Shown here piece after piece: positions 17,427-27,040 of a stretch of 64,000 bases of DNA. The stretch comes from Cytophagales bacterium (GTDB taxonomy: Bacteria; Bacteroidota; Bacteroidia; Cytophagales; 172606-1). Where the stretch lies: NCBI GenBank assembly GCA_030448185.1, contig JAUJNL010000007.1:1-64000 (forward strand). Direction: 5' to 3'. The notes under the pieces are model-generated. The model was given only the letters and a program-made list of their open reading frames with translations. It was not told the origin of the DNA and did no database searches. Positions within the stretch are counted from its first letter, which is position 1. The number at the start of each line of letters is the position of its first letter. A program made the position numbers and the translations under genes.

Positions 17427-19811
17427 TCAGAACTCGATCCGGTAATTGAGTACGGGTATCAGTCCTACCTGATAGGCCGTAGCCAGATCACCCTTATCCT
17501 GGTCGTAGTATTGGCTGTATACATTAAGCCGGTTGGTCACGTTTTGAATATCCAGTGACAGGATGTACGAAGCTTTTGGCCGGTTCTTGCGGTAGCTCAC
17601 CCGTACATCCGTGCGGAAATAATTCGGGGCCTGCAACTCAAAGCGGCGGTTATCCAGGTAAAAAGCTTTGCCCTGTTCGCGGGACTTTTCCAAGTCAATC
17701 GGGGTATACCGCCGGCCACCGGCCCAAAGCAAACGCACATTTATCCCAATCAGGTTATTCCGTCCTTTCCCTACCTTGAATTCCTTACCCGCCGTAGCGC
17801 TGTTAATGAATTTTCCATTAAAGCGCGTATTGCGTTCCTTGCCATCGGTGGCGGTATACAGGGAGTTATACAGGGAAGTATTGAGCAAGAAATAATAATT
17901 CTTGGTGAAGAATTTTTCCAGGGTTAGTTCCAGCCCGTAGTTCTGTCCTTTGCCGGTATTAACCAGACTGTCCGTAGTGAAGCCGCCTTCGAAATTAATA
18001 GTTGAATAAGAACTACTTAGGGATGGATTTACGGGCACATTATACAGCCGCTGGTAATACACTTCGCCTTTAAAGCGCAAGTCGTCGAACAACTGGTTTT
18101 CGTAGGATACTATATAATGCTGGGCTTTCGAAAAACCAAGTTTCCGGTTAGGCTGCACGTAAGAACCGTCTGGTTGCCTCTGCTCGGCAAAATAGGCCGA
18201 CATGGCTTCAATACGACTGTGCACACCAAATCCGGCGCCAACCGCCTGACGGGGAGCAAACTGCCACTTTATACCCGCCCTGGGCTCCAGGGAGGTCTGA
18301 CCATTTAACCCAAAGTACAGGCTATGCAAGCCCGTATTAAGGGTTAGCTTCTCCGAAATCCGGTATTTCCACTGGGCATAGGCTTGCATAAAGTACGTAT
18401 TGCCATTATTCTCCACATAGCGCACGAGTTGGTTGTTAAAATCCTCGTCGCGTCCCTCCGAAAACAGATCAAAGTGCAGATTACTATAGATAAACCCGGT
18501 ACGGACCGTATGATGGGCGTTGAACTTATGGTTTAACTGAACGGACAGCCGGCCCGCCTGGTTAGTATACTGTTCCCGGTAATGGGTATCGGGCGTATAG
18601 TCACTGGTCAGTGAGTCATAGCGGAACTGGCTGCCATTGAGACTATAGGTTAATACCGATTCCAGATACGTTTTCTGGCCAAGCGGCATAAAATGAGAGA
18701 TACCGTGCGCCATCATCCGTGAGGAGAAGCTTTCCTGGAAACGGTCGGCATTTTCACTCCATTTCAGCGAGTCTTTTTCGGCTTTCTGTATCTGACGGCT
18801 TAGTCCGCCGATGCCCCACACCGAGAACACGCCGGCTTTGGCCGTGGGTACGTGAACTTTATAGGCAAAATCCTGAAAATTAGGTACGGCGTCGCCGCCT
18901 ATTTTTACCCCGATCATATCGAGAATGCCTAGGGTAGAATAACGGTAGTTGGCCAGGTAAGATGCCTTAGATTTCCGGCTGAAGGGCCCTTCAGCGGCAA
19001 AGTCCAGGCCCAGCAAACCTGCCTGCGCGGCGTATTCCCGTTTTTCGTTATTGCCTTTGCGTAGCTTTATATCAAATACCCCAGACAAGGCATTGCCATA
19101 TTCCGCCGGAAAGGCCCCCGTAAAAAAGTCAGAGTTGTCCAGCATATTTACACTTAAAATGCTTATGCCTCCTCCGGATGCGCCTTCATCGCCAAAATGG
19201 TTCGGATTAGGTACTTCTACACCTTCCAGCCGCCATAGCAGACCCCGCGGCGAATTACCACGGATGACTATATTATTACTCCCATCATCGGTGGAAGACA
19301 CACCGGCGTAAGATAAGGCTGCCCGGGCCGGGTCATTTACACTAGCCGCATATCGCTTGGTTTCGTCCACGGAAACGGACCGGGCACTGAGCAAGGCCAT
19401 TTCATTGATCGGCTGTCCTTTATCCTGTTCACTGGCTGAGATGACCACTTCTTGCATCTGCACCAATGACTCACTGAGGCCCACTGTCAGAATTACTTCT
19501 TTGCCGGTGCCTACCAGCATTTCGGAGATCACGTGGTCTTCGTAGCCGATGAATGATATTTTAATCGTATGCCGCCCCACGGGCACGCCCTCAATCCGGA
19601 AATTGCCCTGGCTGTCGGTAGTAGTGCCCTGCAGGGGATTGGTTGTGACAACGGCTACTGTAACGCCGGGCAATGGCGTCTGAGAGGCATTGTCTTTTAC
19701 GACTCCCCGGATGGTCTGGACCAGGACCGGTTTGCCTTGGGCGTACAGAAAGTTTTTGGGAATTAGGCAAAGCGATGCCAGAATAAGGATATATAGCGTC
19801 CTCATATGCAA
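17427..19811 (-). CDS. TonB-dependent receptor with carboxypeptidase-like regulatory domain
   Basis: The 794-residue outer-membrane protein has a signal peptide, a CarboxypepD_reg-like domain at about residues 30-115 (VRGVVKDNASQTPLPGVTV-type), a plug domain to about residue 240, and a 22-strand-type barrel ending in VLNYRIEF, with the terminal phenylalanine typical of such barrels. It lacks its own N-terminal STN signalling domain; the neighbouring gene at 19986 has one instead. The ligand is unknown. The broken gene at 24340-26724 is a paralogue of equal length, so this locus originally held two related receptors. Confidence 0.92.
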   Translation of the reverse strand: MHMRTLYILILASLCLIPKNFLYAQGKPVLVQTIRGVVKDNASQTPLPGVTVAVVTTNPLQGTTTDSQGNFRIEGVPVGRHTIKISFIGYEDHVISEMLVGTGKEVILTVGLSESLVQMQEVVISASEQDKGQPINEMALLSARSVSVDETKRYAASVNDPARAALSYAGVSSTDDGSNNIVIRGNSPRGLLWRLEGVEVPNPNHFGDEGASGGGISILSVNMLDNSDFFTGAFPAEYGNALSGVFDIKLRKGNNEKREYAAQAGLLGLDFAAEGPFSRKSKASYLANYRYSTLGILDMIGVKIGGDAVPNFQDFAYKVHVPTAKAGVFSVWGIGGLSRQIQKAEKDSLKWSENADRFQESFSSRMMAHGISHFMPLGQKTYLESVLTYSLNGSQFRYDSLTSDYTPDTHYREQYTNQAGRLSVQLNHKFNAHHTVRTGFIYSNLHFDLFSEGRDEDFNNQLVRYVENNGNTYFMQAYAQWKYRISEKLTLNTGLHSLYFGLNGQTSLEPRAGIKWQFAPRQAVGAGFGVHSRIEAMSAYFAEQRQPDGSYVQPNRKLGFSKAQHYIVSYENQLFDDLRFKGEVYYQRLYNVPVNPSLSSSYSTINFEGGFTTDSLVNTGKGQNYGLELTLEKFFTKNYYFLLNTSLYNSLYTATDGKERNTRFNGKFINSATAGKEFKVGKGRNNLIGINVRLLWAGGRRYTPIDLEKSREQGKAFYLDNRRFELQAPNYFRTDVRVSYRKNRPKASYILSLDIQNVTNRLNVYSQYYDQDKGDLATAYQVGLIPVLNYRIEF

Positions 19812-19860
19812 TATTTTTCGAAAAAGGTGAGTTTATTTTTAAAGCAAGTTTATGGTTTAG

Positions 19861-19983
19861 ACCTCACCCTAAATCCTTCCCAGAGGCTGGCCCGAAAACT
19901 CCCGTTTTCGTCCCCTGCCCAGAGGGGAGCAAGACTTTGGTGATCTTAAAGTCTCTCTGGAGGAGAGGGCTTTAGGGTGAGGT
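19861..19983. repeat. 123-bp element with 13-bp perfect terminal inverted repeats
   Basis: ACCTCACCCTAAA at 19861-19873 is matched by TTTAGGGTGAGGT at 19971-19983. The interior is GC-richer (CCTGCCCAGAGGGGAGC) and also self-complementary in part. A half-copy of the right end (GAGAGGGATTTA...TTAGGGTGAGGGT) occurs at about 23500-23543. The element abuts the stop codon of the STN gene at 19986. It may be a dispersed repeat or a terminator derived from one. Confidence 0.65.
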
Positions 19984-19985
19984 TT

Positions 19986-21812
19986 TTAAAATCTTATACC
20001 GGCGTTGATTCCGGGCCACATCGTTACGCGGGTACGTCCCGATTGGCGGTCATAGGTATTCCAGGGAGCTATCTCAAGACCGTACTGCCGGCGTTCCGAA
20101 TCATACAGGTTAGACACGTATACATTAAAGGTAGGTCCGGCAAAGAGAGCAAAGCGTTTACCGAGTTGCACGCCAAGGTTGGCCCGAAGCTGGTTCAATA
20201 AGTTCAATTCGTCCGTCCATACTTGGTTTTCATTGATGTGCCAGGCGATGGCATCAATATTTAGTACAAAACTTCGGGAAAGCCCCACTTCGCTGCCGAA
20301 GCCATAGCCAAATGCCCAGCGGTAATTTTCACCATTCAGGGTTTTGCCACTAAGGGCAAAAATGTTATGAAATTGTCGGGTTCCCATTTTATACGCGGCA
20401 TTTACGTAAAATGACTCGCTGCCCCACACTTCAAATCGCCGGTAGCCGTGCCGGGCAAAATTGAGCAGGCCGATCTGTACGCCCTTTACACTATCGGCCA
20501 CATTTATCACCCCGATCTGCACGCCATCAACATTTTTAGCCACATTAATGAAACCCGCTACCTGAACCCCGTCCACAGTTCCTTTAGCAATATTGGTAAA
20601 GCCGGCTGCCTGCGGTCCTTTAAGATCGCCTTTCGCCAGGTTAAGAAAGCCGGCAAACTGGCCGCCTTTGACACTACCATTGGTGATGTTTGCGAATCCG
20701 GCAAATTGCCCGGCAGCCGCGTTGTCTCCCACTACGTTAATAAACCCAGCAAACTGAGCGCCTTTGGTGGCGCCCCCATTGATATTGGCAAAACCAGCAA
20801 ACTGCCCGGCCGATACCTCTTTGCCGACAATGTTAGCAAAGCCGGCAAACTGTACCCCTTTTACGTAGTCTTTTTCAATATTAACCAGACTGCCAAACTC
20901 TACTCCGTCCAATCCGGCAGCATAACCCGCTAGTATGTTAAAAGAAACATGGTTAACAATCTGTCCGGCTTGCGTACCATTGGTACTCAGGGGAGGAACA
21001 AAGCCAATTTGAAAAGGCCTCTTCTTATAGTCTGTATCGGTAGTATCAATGGTGCTTATACCCATTTCCGTAGAACGGATTTGGGAAGAATCAGCTTTTT
21101 CCTCAGCTGCCTTTGCCTTTTTGCTATCCTTATTTTTGGAGCTGTCGGCAGGTTCACTACGTATACTATCAACTTCCGCTGCTGTTTCTGCACTGCGGAG
21201 CCGGGAGAGCAGCTTCCGATTGGATGCCTTTACGTCTTCCAGCGTGACATTCTGGTCTATTTCCTCAGCTGTACTTTCAACTTTCCTGGATACTTTCCGC
21301 ACCGCCTCTTCCAGTTCCAGGGCATACGCTTCGTACCGTTTTGGCTTCGTTACATTTACCGGCACGGAGTCCATCTGAATGTGTCTCGCTGCAATCTTCC
21401 CCGTTGAGGCGGTAGGTTCCAGATCAGGTCTGATAATAGGCGCTACCTGGTAAACCGGTTTTGTCAGGGTGCTTTCCTTCAGGCGCACTTCTGCTTTTGG
21501 CTTGATTTGACTGATCAGTACGATCTGATCACCTACAATTTGATAACTTACTGAGGCATTACTCAATAAGGCATCAAGTACGGTTCTCAATGGTTGATTT
21601 TTAGCAGCATACGTGATTTTCTGATTAAGTGGAATCAGGTTGTTGGCATAGGAAAAATTCAGGCGGTACTTCTTCTGCAAATCACTGATTATCTGATTAA
21701 GGGACATTTCAGCATATTGTACGGTTACGTTTTGCTGCAAGTCGGGCCGTTGTGCCAGTAAGGACATAGCAAAGCCTGGCATGGTCAGCCATAATAAGAA
21801 TACACGTTTCAT
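19986..21812 (-). CDS. STN-domain protein with QFAGF-type surface repeats
   Basis: After a signal peptide, residues 25-110 form an STN domain (YAEMSLNQIISDLQKKYRLN, then LRTVLDALLSN), the module that in FecA-type receptors touches FecR. A charged linker with many serines, lysines and acids follows (about residues 190-260). Then about ten tandem repeats of 15-17 residues read QFAGFANI/QVAGFINV, which I recognise as the LA_2272-type surface repeat. The last 150 residues look like outer-membrane strands (WGSESFYVNAAY; GYGFGSEVGLSRSFVL; NAGIRF at the end). The gene lies 24 bp downstream of FecR and upstream of the TonB receptor, exactly where a separate signal-transfer subunit would sit. The architecture is unusual; a signalling role is inference. 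Confidence 0.82.
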   Translation of the reverse strand: MKRVFLLWLTMPGFAMSLLAQRPDLQQNVTVQYAEMSLNQIISDLQKKYRLNFSYANNLIPLNQKITYAAKNQPLRTVLDALLSNASVSYQIVGDQIVLISQIKPKAEVRLKESTLTKPVYQVAPIIRPDLEPTASTGKIAARHIQMDSVPVNVTKPKRYEAYALELEEAVRKVSRKVESTAEEIDQNVTLEDVKASNRKLLSRLRSAETAAEVDSIRSEPADSSKNKDSKKAKAAEEKADSSQIRSTEMGISTIDTTDTDYKKRPFQIGFVPPLSTNGTQAGQIVNHVSFNILAGYAAGLDGVEFGSLVNIEKDYVKGVQFAGFANIVGKEVSAGQFAGFANINGGATKGAQFAGFINVVGDNAAAGQFAGFANITNGSVKGGQFAGFLNLAKGDLKGPQAAGFTNIAKGTVDGVQVAGFINVAKNVDGVQIGVINVADSVKGVQIGLLNFARHGYRRFEVWGSESFYVNAAYKMGTRQFHNIFALSGKTLNGENYRWAFGYGFGSEVGLSRSFVLNIDAIAWHINENQVWTDELNLLNQLRANLGVQLGKRFALFAGPTFNVYVSNLYDSERRQYGLEIAPWNTYDRQSGRTRVTMWPGINAGIRF

Positions 21813-21836
21813 TTGATTAGCTTGTTAAATTGTCTG

Positions 21837-22880
21837 TCATTGACAGCCAGAGCCAGATAGTAAGTAATGGCCGTTCCGGTATTCGTACCGGAGATTCATG
21901 GAAACAGAAAGTACTTCAACTACATTGTTAAGGGCAGGCTGGTCAAATGCCCCGGTGAAACGACAATCCAGGATGGCTTCATTCTGCACGTTGATCGGGG
22001 TACCGAAATAATGTTCCAGAGAAGCGATTACCTGCTCCAGGCGCATATCATTAAACTCCAACCGGCCGGTTTGCCACGACCGGAAGTTTGGGTCGCTGAT
22101 TACCGATTTGGTAACCCGCTTTTGTTGCGCCAGCAATCCCTTGAAACCGGGAGTCAGAATAATACGGGTCGTATCGCCGGGCTTGGATACTTTTTTCCGC
22201 GGTGATAAAGCGACCTTTCCGGTCACCACCTGAACTTCCGTGGTTCCGGCCTTTTCATCAGACTTTACCGTAAAGGAAGTACCCAAAACTTCAGTTTGCG
22301 CATTTCCGGTCAGGACCACAAATGGTTTCTGCGCATTGCGCCTGACTTGGAAAAAGGCTTCCCCTTTTAAGTTTACTACCCGCCTGGAACCTTCCAAATT
22401 GTCTTCGTAAGTTACGCTGCTGTTCCGGTTCAGATACACGCGGCTGCTGTCGGGCAAGTAGAATACCTGTTTGGTTGCTTGTGCACGTAATACAACCGTC
22501 GAAGTATCTTTACTCACATACAGCGTCGCGATCCAGGCTACGCCCAGCATGATCAGTACGGCAGCAGCTACCCGCCATACGTACATCGGGATTACCCGCC
22601 CTTCGGATGGAGCTGCCGGCTTAGCTACCGTCTCGGGTTGCGGAGCAGAAACTTCCATCTGGGCCCGGAACCGTTGCCACGCCTGCGTTACATCAGGTTC
22701 GAATTCCTGCTTTACCGTACCGGTTACGTGCCATAGGTGCGTAGTCCGGTGGAAAGTCTCCCGGTTGGCAGGGCTTTCGTTGACCCAGCGGAACAACTCC
22801 GCTGTTTCTTTCTCCGTGATTTCATGATTGAGGTATTTACCAAGTAACTCCCAGTAGTACCCATTATCCGGCTCGTACAT
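21837..22880 (-). CDS. FecR family anti-sigma factor
   Basis: The 347-residue protein has an N-terminal cytoplasmic helical segment (YYWELLGKYLNHEITEKE..), a single membrane helix near residues 98-120 (VAAAVLIMLGVAWIATLYV), a FecR domain, and a C-terminal DUF4974 region (LEFNDMRLEQVIASLEHYFG). In Bacteroidota such proteins hold an ECF sigma factor inactive until the STN domain of a partner signals. It lies 24 bp ahead of the STN gene and is probably cotranscribed with it, whereas its sigma gene is 666 bp upstream with a repeat element between. Confidence 0.95.
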   Translation of the reverse strand: MYEPDNGYYWELLGKYLNHEITEKETAELFRWVNESPANRETFHRTTHLWHVTGTVKQEFEPDVTQAWQRFRAQMEVSAPQPETVAKPAAPSEGRVIPMYVWRVAAAVLIMLGVAWIATLYVSKDTSTVVLRAQATKQVFYLPDSSRVYLNRNSSVTYEDNLEGSRRVVNLKGEAFFQVRRNAQKPFVVLTGNAQTEVLGTSFTVKSDEKAGTTEVQVVTGKVALSPRKKVSKPGDTTRIILTPGFKGLLAQQKRVTKSVISDPNFRSWQTGRLEFNDMRLEQVIASLEHYFGTPINVQNEAILDCRFTGAFDQPALNNVVEVLSVSMNLRYEYRNGHYLLSGSGCQ

Positions 22881-23300
22881 AGCCTATTTAATTGACATGT
22901 CAACCCTAAGACAGCTTATCTATGGGGTACCCCTACGCGGGAGTAAAATTTTTTTGAAAATTTCTTAAAACTTTATTCTCGGCCCCTCTCCTATTGCGCT
23001 AATTGCGCTAAGATTAGGGCACAAATAGAAAGAAAATAAAAAAACATAATTCTATGCGCGGAAAGGCCTGGCAGAACCGTAGCGAAGCGGAGTTCGCCTT
23101 TTTGGCAAAAGCGGGGTGCGCGTAAGGATTCAGGGAGGAAGCGTGTTGAAGCCTAGACCTTTCTTTGGTTACGTTAGCTGTGCTGATTACTTCGTAATTC
23201 TTTGGGGCAATGCAAAAGAAAGTAAGTGCCTCCTTAAAAGAATTGATAAGGCAAAAGACAAGCCGGGCAAGAGATTGAAGCATTGTGTCGTAATTATAAA
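22881..23300. other. non-coding spacer upstream of fecR-like gene
   Basis: No supported gene is seen. The stretch contains a short direct repeat TTGCGCTAA at about 22994-23010 and a region from about 23050 to 23290 that resembles a degenerate dispersed repeat (TTTCTTTGGTTACG and GCAAAAGAAAGTAAG in partial opposition). The FecR promoter probably lies here. Confidence 0.4.
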
Positions 23301-23483
23301 TGAGGGGTGGTGATCAATAAAAAGGTCTACCATAAGCTACTGTAAGACCTGTTAGCGGATTGCAAATCCGCCATTTCCCAGGTTCCGCATTGCAAATGCG
23401 GACCAACCCGATGGTTGTTCGGCATTGGCAATGCGGACACCAAATGAGCTCGGATTTGTAATCCGATTTATCACCACCCCTCA
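23301..23483. mobile_element. 183-bp MITE-like element sharing termini with the IS at 45276
   Basis: A perfect 14-bp terminal inverted repeat TGAGGGGTGGTGAT occupies 23301-23314 and 23470-23483. The IS at 45276-46358 ends in TGAGGGGTGGTCAT and TGAGGGGTGGCCAT, so the same transposase could mobilise both. Inside are four consecutive small hairpins: 23355-23371 (GCGGATT-GCA-AATCCGC), 23385-23401 (CCGCATT-GCA-AATGCGG), 23422-23434 and 23450-23466 (TCGGATT-TGT-AATCCGA). No target duplication is intact; the flanks ATTATAAA and ATTACTAC match at 5 of 8 bases. It separates the sigma and FecR genes. Confidence 0.75.
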
Positions 23484-23546
23484 ATTACTACTTGAAAGGA
23501 GAGGGATTTACCCAAAAAGGCGAACTTTGTTTAGGGTGAGGGTCTG

Positions 23547-24122
23547 CTACAACAGCAACGAGAACAAATGCTTTACGTAGGTACTCAGGTACAATTTCAT
23601 TTGCTTCAGTGCCTTTCCCATTTGATTCTCTACCGTCTTAACGGAAATCTGCATGGAGTCGGCAATTTCCTTATAACTCATTTCTTCGTACCGGCTCAAC
23701 ACAAAAACAGTTTTACAGGCGGGAGGCAATGTTTCAATGGCTTCCTTCACCCGGCTTTCCAGTTCGCTGGCATGGATCTGCTCCTCCACGTGATACGTTG
23801 CTTGTTCAGGCAGTGAGTCTACCTCGATACTTACGTTACGCTTGTTTTTTTCCAGGTAATTGAGTGCAGCATTAATAGCGGCCCGGTATAAGTAGGACTT
23901 AATGGAATAATTAAATTCCATTTCCTTACGGTTATTCCAGATTTTCAAAAATACGTCCTGCAGAATATCCTCCGTGGCTTGCGAATCATTAACCATGCGG
24001 TTGACGGTACGCCCTAAGGGAGCATAGTATTTTTTAAACAAAGCCTCCATAAAAGCAGCTTCATTCTGCTTTTGCAGGGCAAGCAGTCCGGCTTCGTCTT
24101 CTGAATTTTGTGGTTGGGCCAT
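23547..24122 (-). CDS. RNA polymerase ECF-type sigma-70 factor
   Basis: The 191-residue protein has sigma region 2 (QATEDILQDVFLKIW) and region 4 (LPPACKTVFVLSRYEEMSYK with the helix-turn-helix IADSMQISVKTVENQ), typical of Bacteroidota sigma-70 factors paired with FecR proteins. It should direct RNA polymerase to promoters of the downstream FecR/STN/TonB genes and perhaps its own. All those genes are on the same strand downstream, though 666 bp of spacer with a repeat element intervenes, so its target promoter may lie within that spacer. Confidence 0.95.
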   Translation of the reverse strand: MAQPQNSEDEAGLLALQKQNEAAFMEALFKKYYAPLGRTVNRMVNDSQATEDILQDVFLKIWNNRKEMEFNYSIKSYLYRAAINAALNYLEKNKRNVSIEVDSLPEQATYHVEEQIHASELESRVKEAIETLPPACKTVFVLSRYEEMSYKEIADSMQISVKTVENQMGKALKQMKLYLSTYVKHLFSLLL

Positions 24123-24339
24123 GCAGGTAAGGCTCCGGTATACTCAAAAATAGAACTAAATACTGGAGTTCGGTTGCCGGGCTGCGAATTTGAGCATATT
24201 CCTTTTGAAAGTAAAAGGATTTTTATCCGGCGGGGCAAAACTATGATAAAGGGAGAAGCATCCGGTAATTTTGATGGTCGATGTCCGGTGGTCTTAGCTT
24301 TCTAAAACCTTCCTTGAACAGGAATACAGCGTTAGGCTT

Positions 24340-26724
24340 TTAGAAATCTACTCTATAGTAAAATAGAGGCAGAAAGCCCAACTGGTATTCTTCCCGCAGC
24401 GGGTTTTCTTCAGGCTTCCGGGGATTAGGCGCATAGGTAATGGAAAGCACGTTCTTAATGCCCAGAATATTCACTAAATCAACGGCTACTTCGTGCGTGA
24501 GCTTACGGGAATTGCGCCGAAAACCCAATCGTAAGTCGGCCCGCAGGTAATTGGCGAACTGAAGCTCATTACGCACGGAATCGATGGGAACTACTTCTTT
24601 CTTTTCCAGAGAGGCAGCTACATCCGGTAAAGAGTAACGGCGACCCCCGGCCCAGGTAAGCTTACCGCCAATAATCAACGTAGTCTGCTTTTTCTTCCCG
24701 ACTGTGTACTCGGCACCACTCAGCAAGTTGGTAGCAAAGTGTCCATTGTAATCCGTATTGCGGAGCACCCCGTTACTACCCCGGTATTTGGAGTCGAACA
24801 GGGAACCCGTCAACAGCAGGAAGTAGTTGCGGCTGAAGAATTTCTCCAGCGTAAACTCCACGCCGTAGTTGTAGCCGGTTCCCTGATTGACCAGTACACT
24901 ATCCGGAAACAACCGGGTAAACCCGGAGCCCTGGTTGAGCAGCGATACCGAAGAAGGATAGCGGGTAATGGGGATTCGGTCCAGGTACTGGTAATACGTC
25001 TCAGCCTTGATACGAACCGTCGGAGAAATGGCGTAATCATAGCCCAGCACTAAATGCTGGCTGCGGGTAAAGCCCATATCCCGGTTATGCGGTTGCCGGG
25101 TACCCGGCAGGTGGTAAAAATACAGATAGGTAGACTGCATCTGGTGGTGCAGACCGTAACCGAAACTGACGGATTGCCCGGGACGTACCTGCCAGCTGAC
25201 CCCCAAGCGGGGTTCAATAGCCCTACTGTTATTATTTAAGGTAAAAATTAACCCGTTTAGCCCGGCGGTAAAGGTAAGCTGGTCGGTAGGCTTGTATTTC
25301 CACTGCAGGTAGGGCTGGAGCAAATAAGCGTTGCCTTGATAATCCCAGCGGTTATCGAAGCGGTTCGTTTTATCGTTCCGGATGCTGTCTACAAAGTTAA
25401 AGCCGTACCGGTCCAGGAAAAAGCCCGTTTTCAGGGTATGCTTCAGCCCGATTTTTTCGTCAGCGATGAGGTCAGCGACAGCTTTCCTTCACCGAAGTCA
25501 TAACCCAACAATTGGCGCAGCGAGTCTACCTCAAATTGTTGATTGAAGAAAATGGAGTTGTGCCAGACGTGGCTACGGGCATAAGAGGCGGCCAGCGTAG
25601 AACGGATAAACGTAGTACTGTTGATCGGAAACAGATGACTTACCCCGGTTACTCCCATTTGGGAACGGGAAATACTGGTCACGGTCCTTTCTCCATAAAT
25701 ATTGTCCAGCAACTCCTTATCCTTGCTTACTACAATGTCAATCTTGCTGGCCCCACCAATACCAAATACGGAGAAGGTTCCTGCCTTCTTAGTTGGAAAA
25801 TTTAATTTAAAGGATAAATCCTGGTAAGTGGGTACGGCCGAAGTGCCAATGTTCAGATTCAATGCCTGGAAAAGCTTTAGGGTTGAATACCGGTACGAAA
25901 AAAGATAAGAAGAATGGTTCTTGCGGCTTATGGGCCCTCAGCCGAAAATTCAGTACCTAATACGCCTAACTGGGCGGTAAACTCGTGCTTTTCATTATTG
26001 CCGCTCCGAAAATTGAGGTCGAAAATACCGGCCAGCGCATTGCCGTATTCGGCGGGGAACGCCCCGGTGAAGAAGTCGAAGTAGCTAAAGTTTTATTATT
26101 AATGATTGACACCGCCTCCGGTACCGGCAATGGCAAAGTGATTGGGATTGGGGATGGAGATACCTTCAGGAGGCGGTAAAGCAAGCCAGCCGGGGAGTTG
26201 CCCCGGATTATAATATCGTTGCGGCATCATTGAGCCTTGCACCCCCGCAAAATTAGAAGCCATCGGGCCGGATCGTCGCGGCTACCGGTGTATCGTTTGG
26301 TTTCATCCACGGAAAAGGTGCGGCACTGACGGTAGCCATCTCATTAGTAACCTCGCCTCTTCTGTTCCCTTCAATCACTACTTCGTTCATCATCGTGGCC
26401 GAGGCTTCCAGCTGTATATTCAGAATAACCTCTTTCCCGGATGTTACCACCACATTGGGAATAGTGGCAGGCTGATAACCGACGAAACTACATTGCAAGG
26501 TGTGCCGGCCTACTTTAACTTTCTCCAGCCGGAAATAGCCTTCGGCATCGGCCAAGCGCCAGTTGTTCCTGTGGAGTCAGTCTGTAACTGTATCGTAGCA
26601 CCGGGCAAGGGGTTTGCGTTTCCTTGTCGGTAATACGGCCCCGGATCGTTTGGGTAAGCGTTTGGGCTGGCAGCAGATACGGAAGCAGAAGAATGATAAC
26701 AGTCAAACGGTAAAAGTGATTCAT
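24340..26724 (-). pseudogene. second TonB-dependent receptor, broken by several indels
   Basis: Pieces in different frames assemble in order into a paralogue of the receptor at 17427. They run from an N-terminal signal and regulatory domain (TQTIRGRITDKETQTPCPV; LEKVKVGRHTLQCSFVGYQP), through the plug region and barrel segments, to the C-terminal FLPLFYYRVDF. The overall span of 2385 bp equals the intact paralogue. I traced two breaks. One missing A in the AAAAAA run near 25455 restores SSLTKKIGLKHTLKTGF, and one missing C in GGGCCC near 25933 restores GPISRKNHSSYLFSYRYSTL. Others lie between 25960 and 26600. Homopolymer losses suggest sequence error, but true decay is not excluded. Confidence 0.85.
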
Positions 26725-26858
26725 ACGAGGGAAGTGGTGCCGGAATGGTGAATAAAAATAAGGGTTTCAGCCGGATTGGGAAAATTTGGTTTTGGGTACT
26801 GGGTATTAGTAAAAGGTCATCCAGAGTAAAGTCCAATGTCTAATTGAATTGACAAAAG

Positions 26859-26940
26859 AGGTTGTTTTCAGATCAGAGGTCAAAAGTCCCCCTTCGAAGG
26901 GGGCAGGGGATGTTTTCCGCCAAATCAGTGATAACAACCT
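26859..26940. repeat. inverted repeat around a CCCCCTTCGAAGGGGG hairpin
   Basis: AGGTTGTTTTCA at 26859-26870 opposes TGATAACAACCT at 26929-26940 with two mismatches. The centre holds the hairpin CCCCCTT-CG-AAGGGGG at 26888-26903 followed by CAGGGGA. It lies between the divergent second TonB receptor and second sigma factor genes, where promoters are expected. Confidence 0.45.
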
Positions 26941-27040
26941 TGAATGTCAATACATTTAATGTCTAATACCAAAGCAAAATTTTTCTGAACGGGTGCAACC
27001 TTCGTTTCCATTGCTTACTTTAGTTTGAATTTTAACCCTC

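Noticed and set aside
23014-23283. 89-codon open frame on the minus strand upstream of fecR
   Set aside because: Low-complexity composition, no start context, and it overlaps degenerate repeat sequence; treated as spacer.
23355-23466. Regular small hairpins resembling a CRISPR array or riboswitch
   Set aside because: The repeats differ in sequence, have no spacers of constant length, and lie inside an element with transposon-like ends; no cas genes are present.
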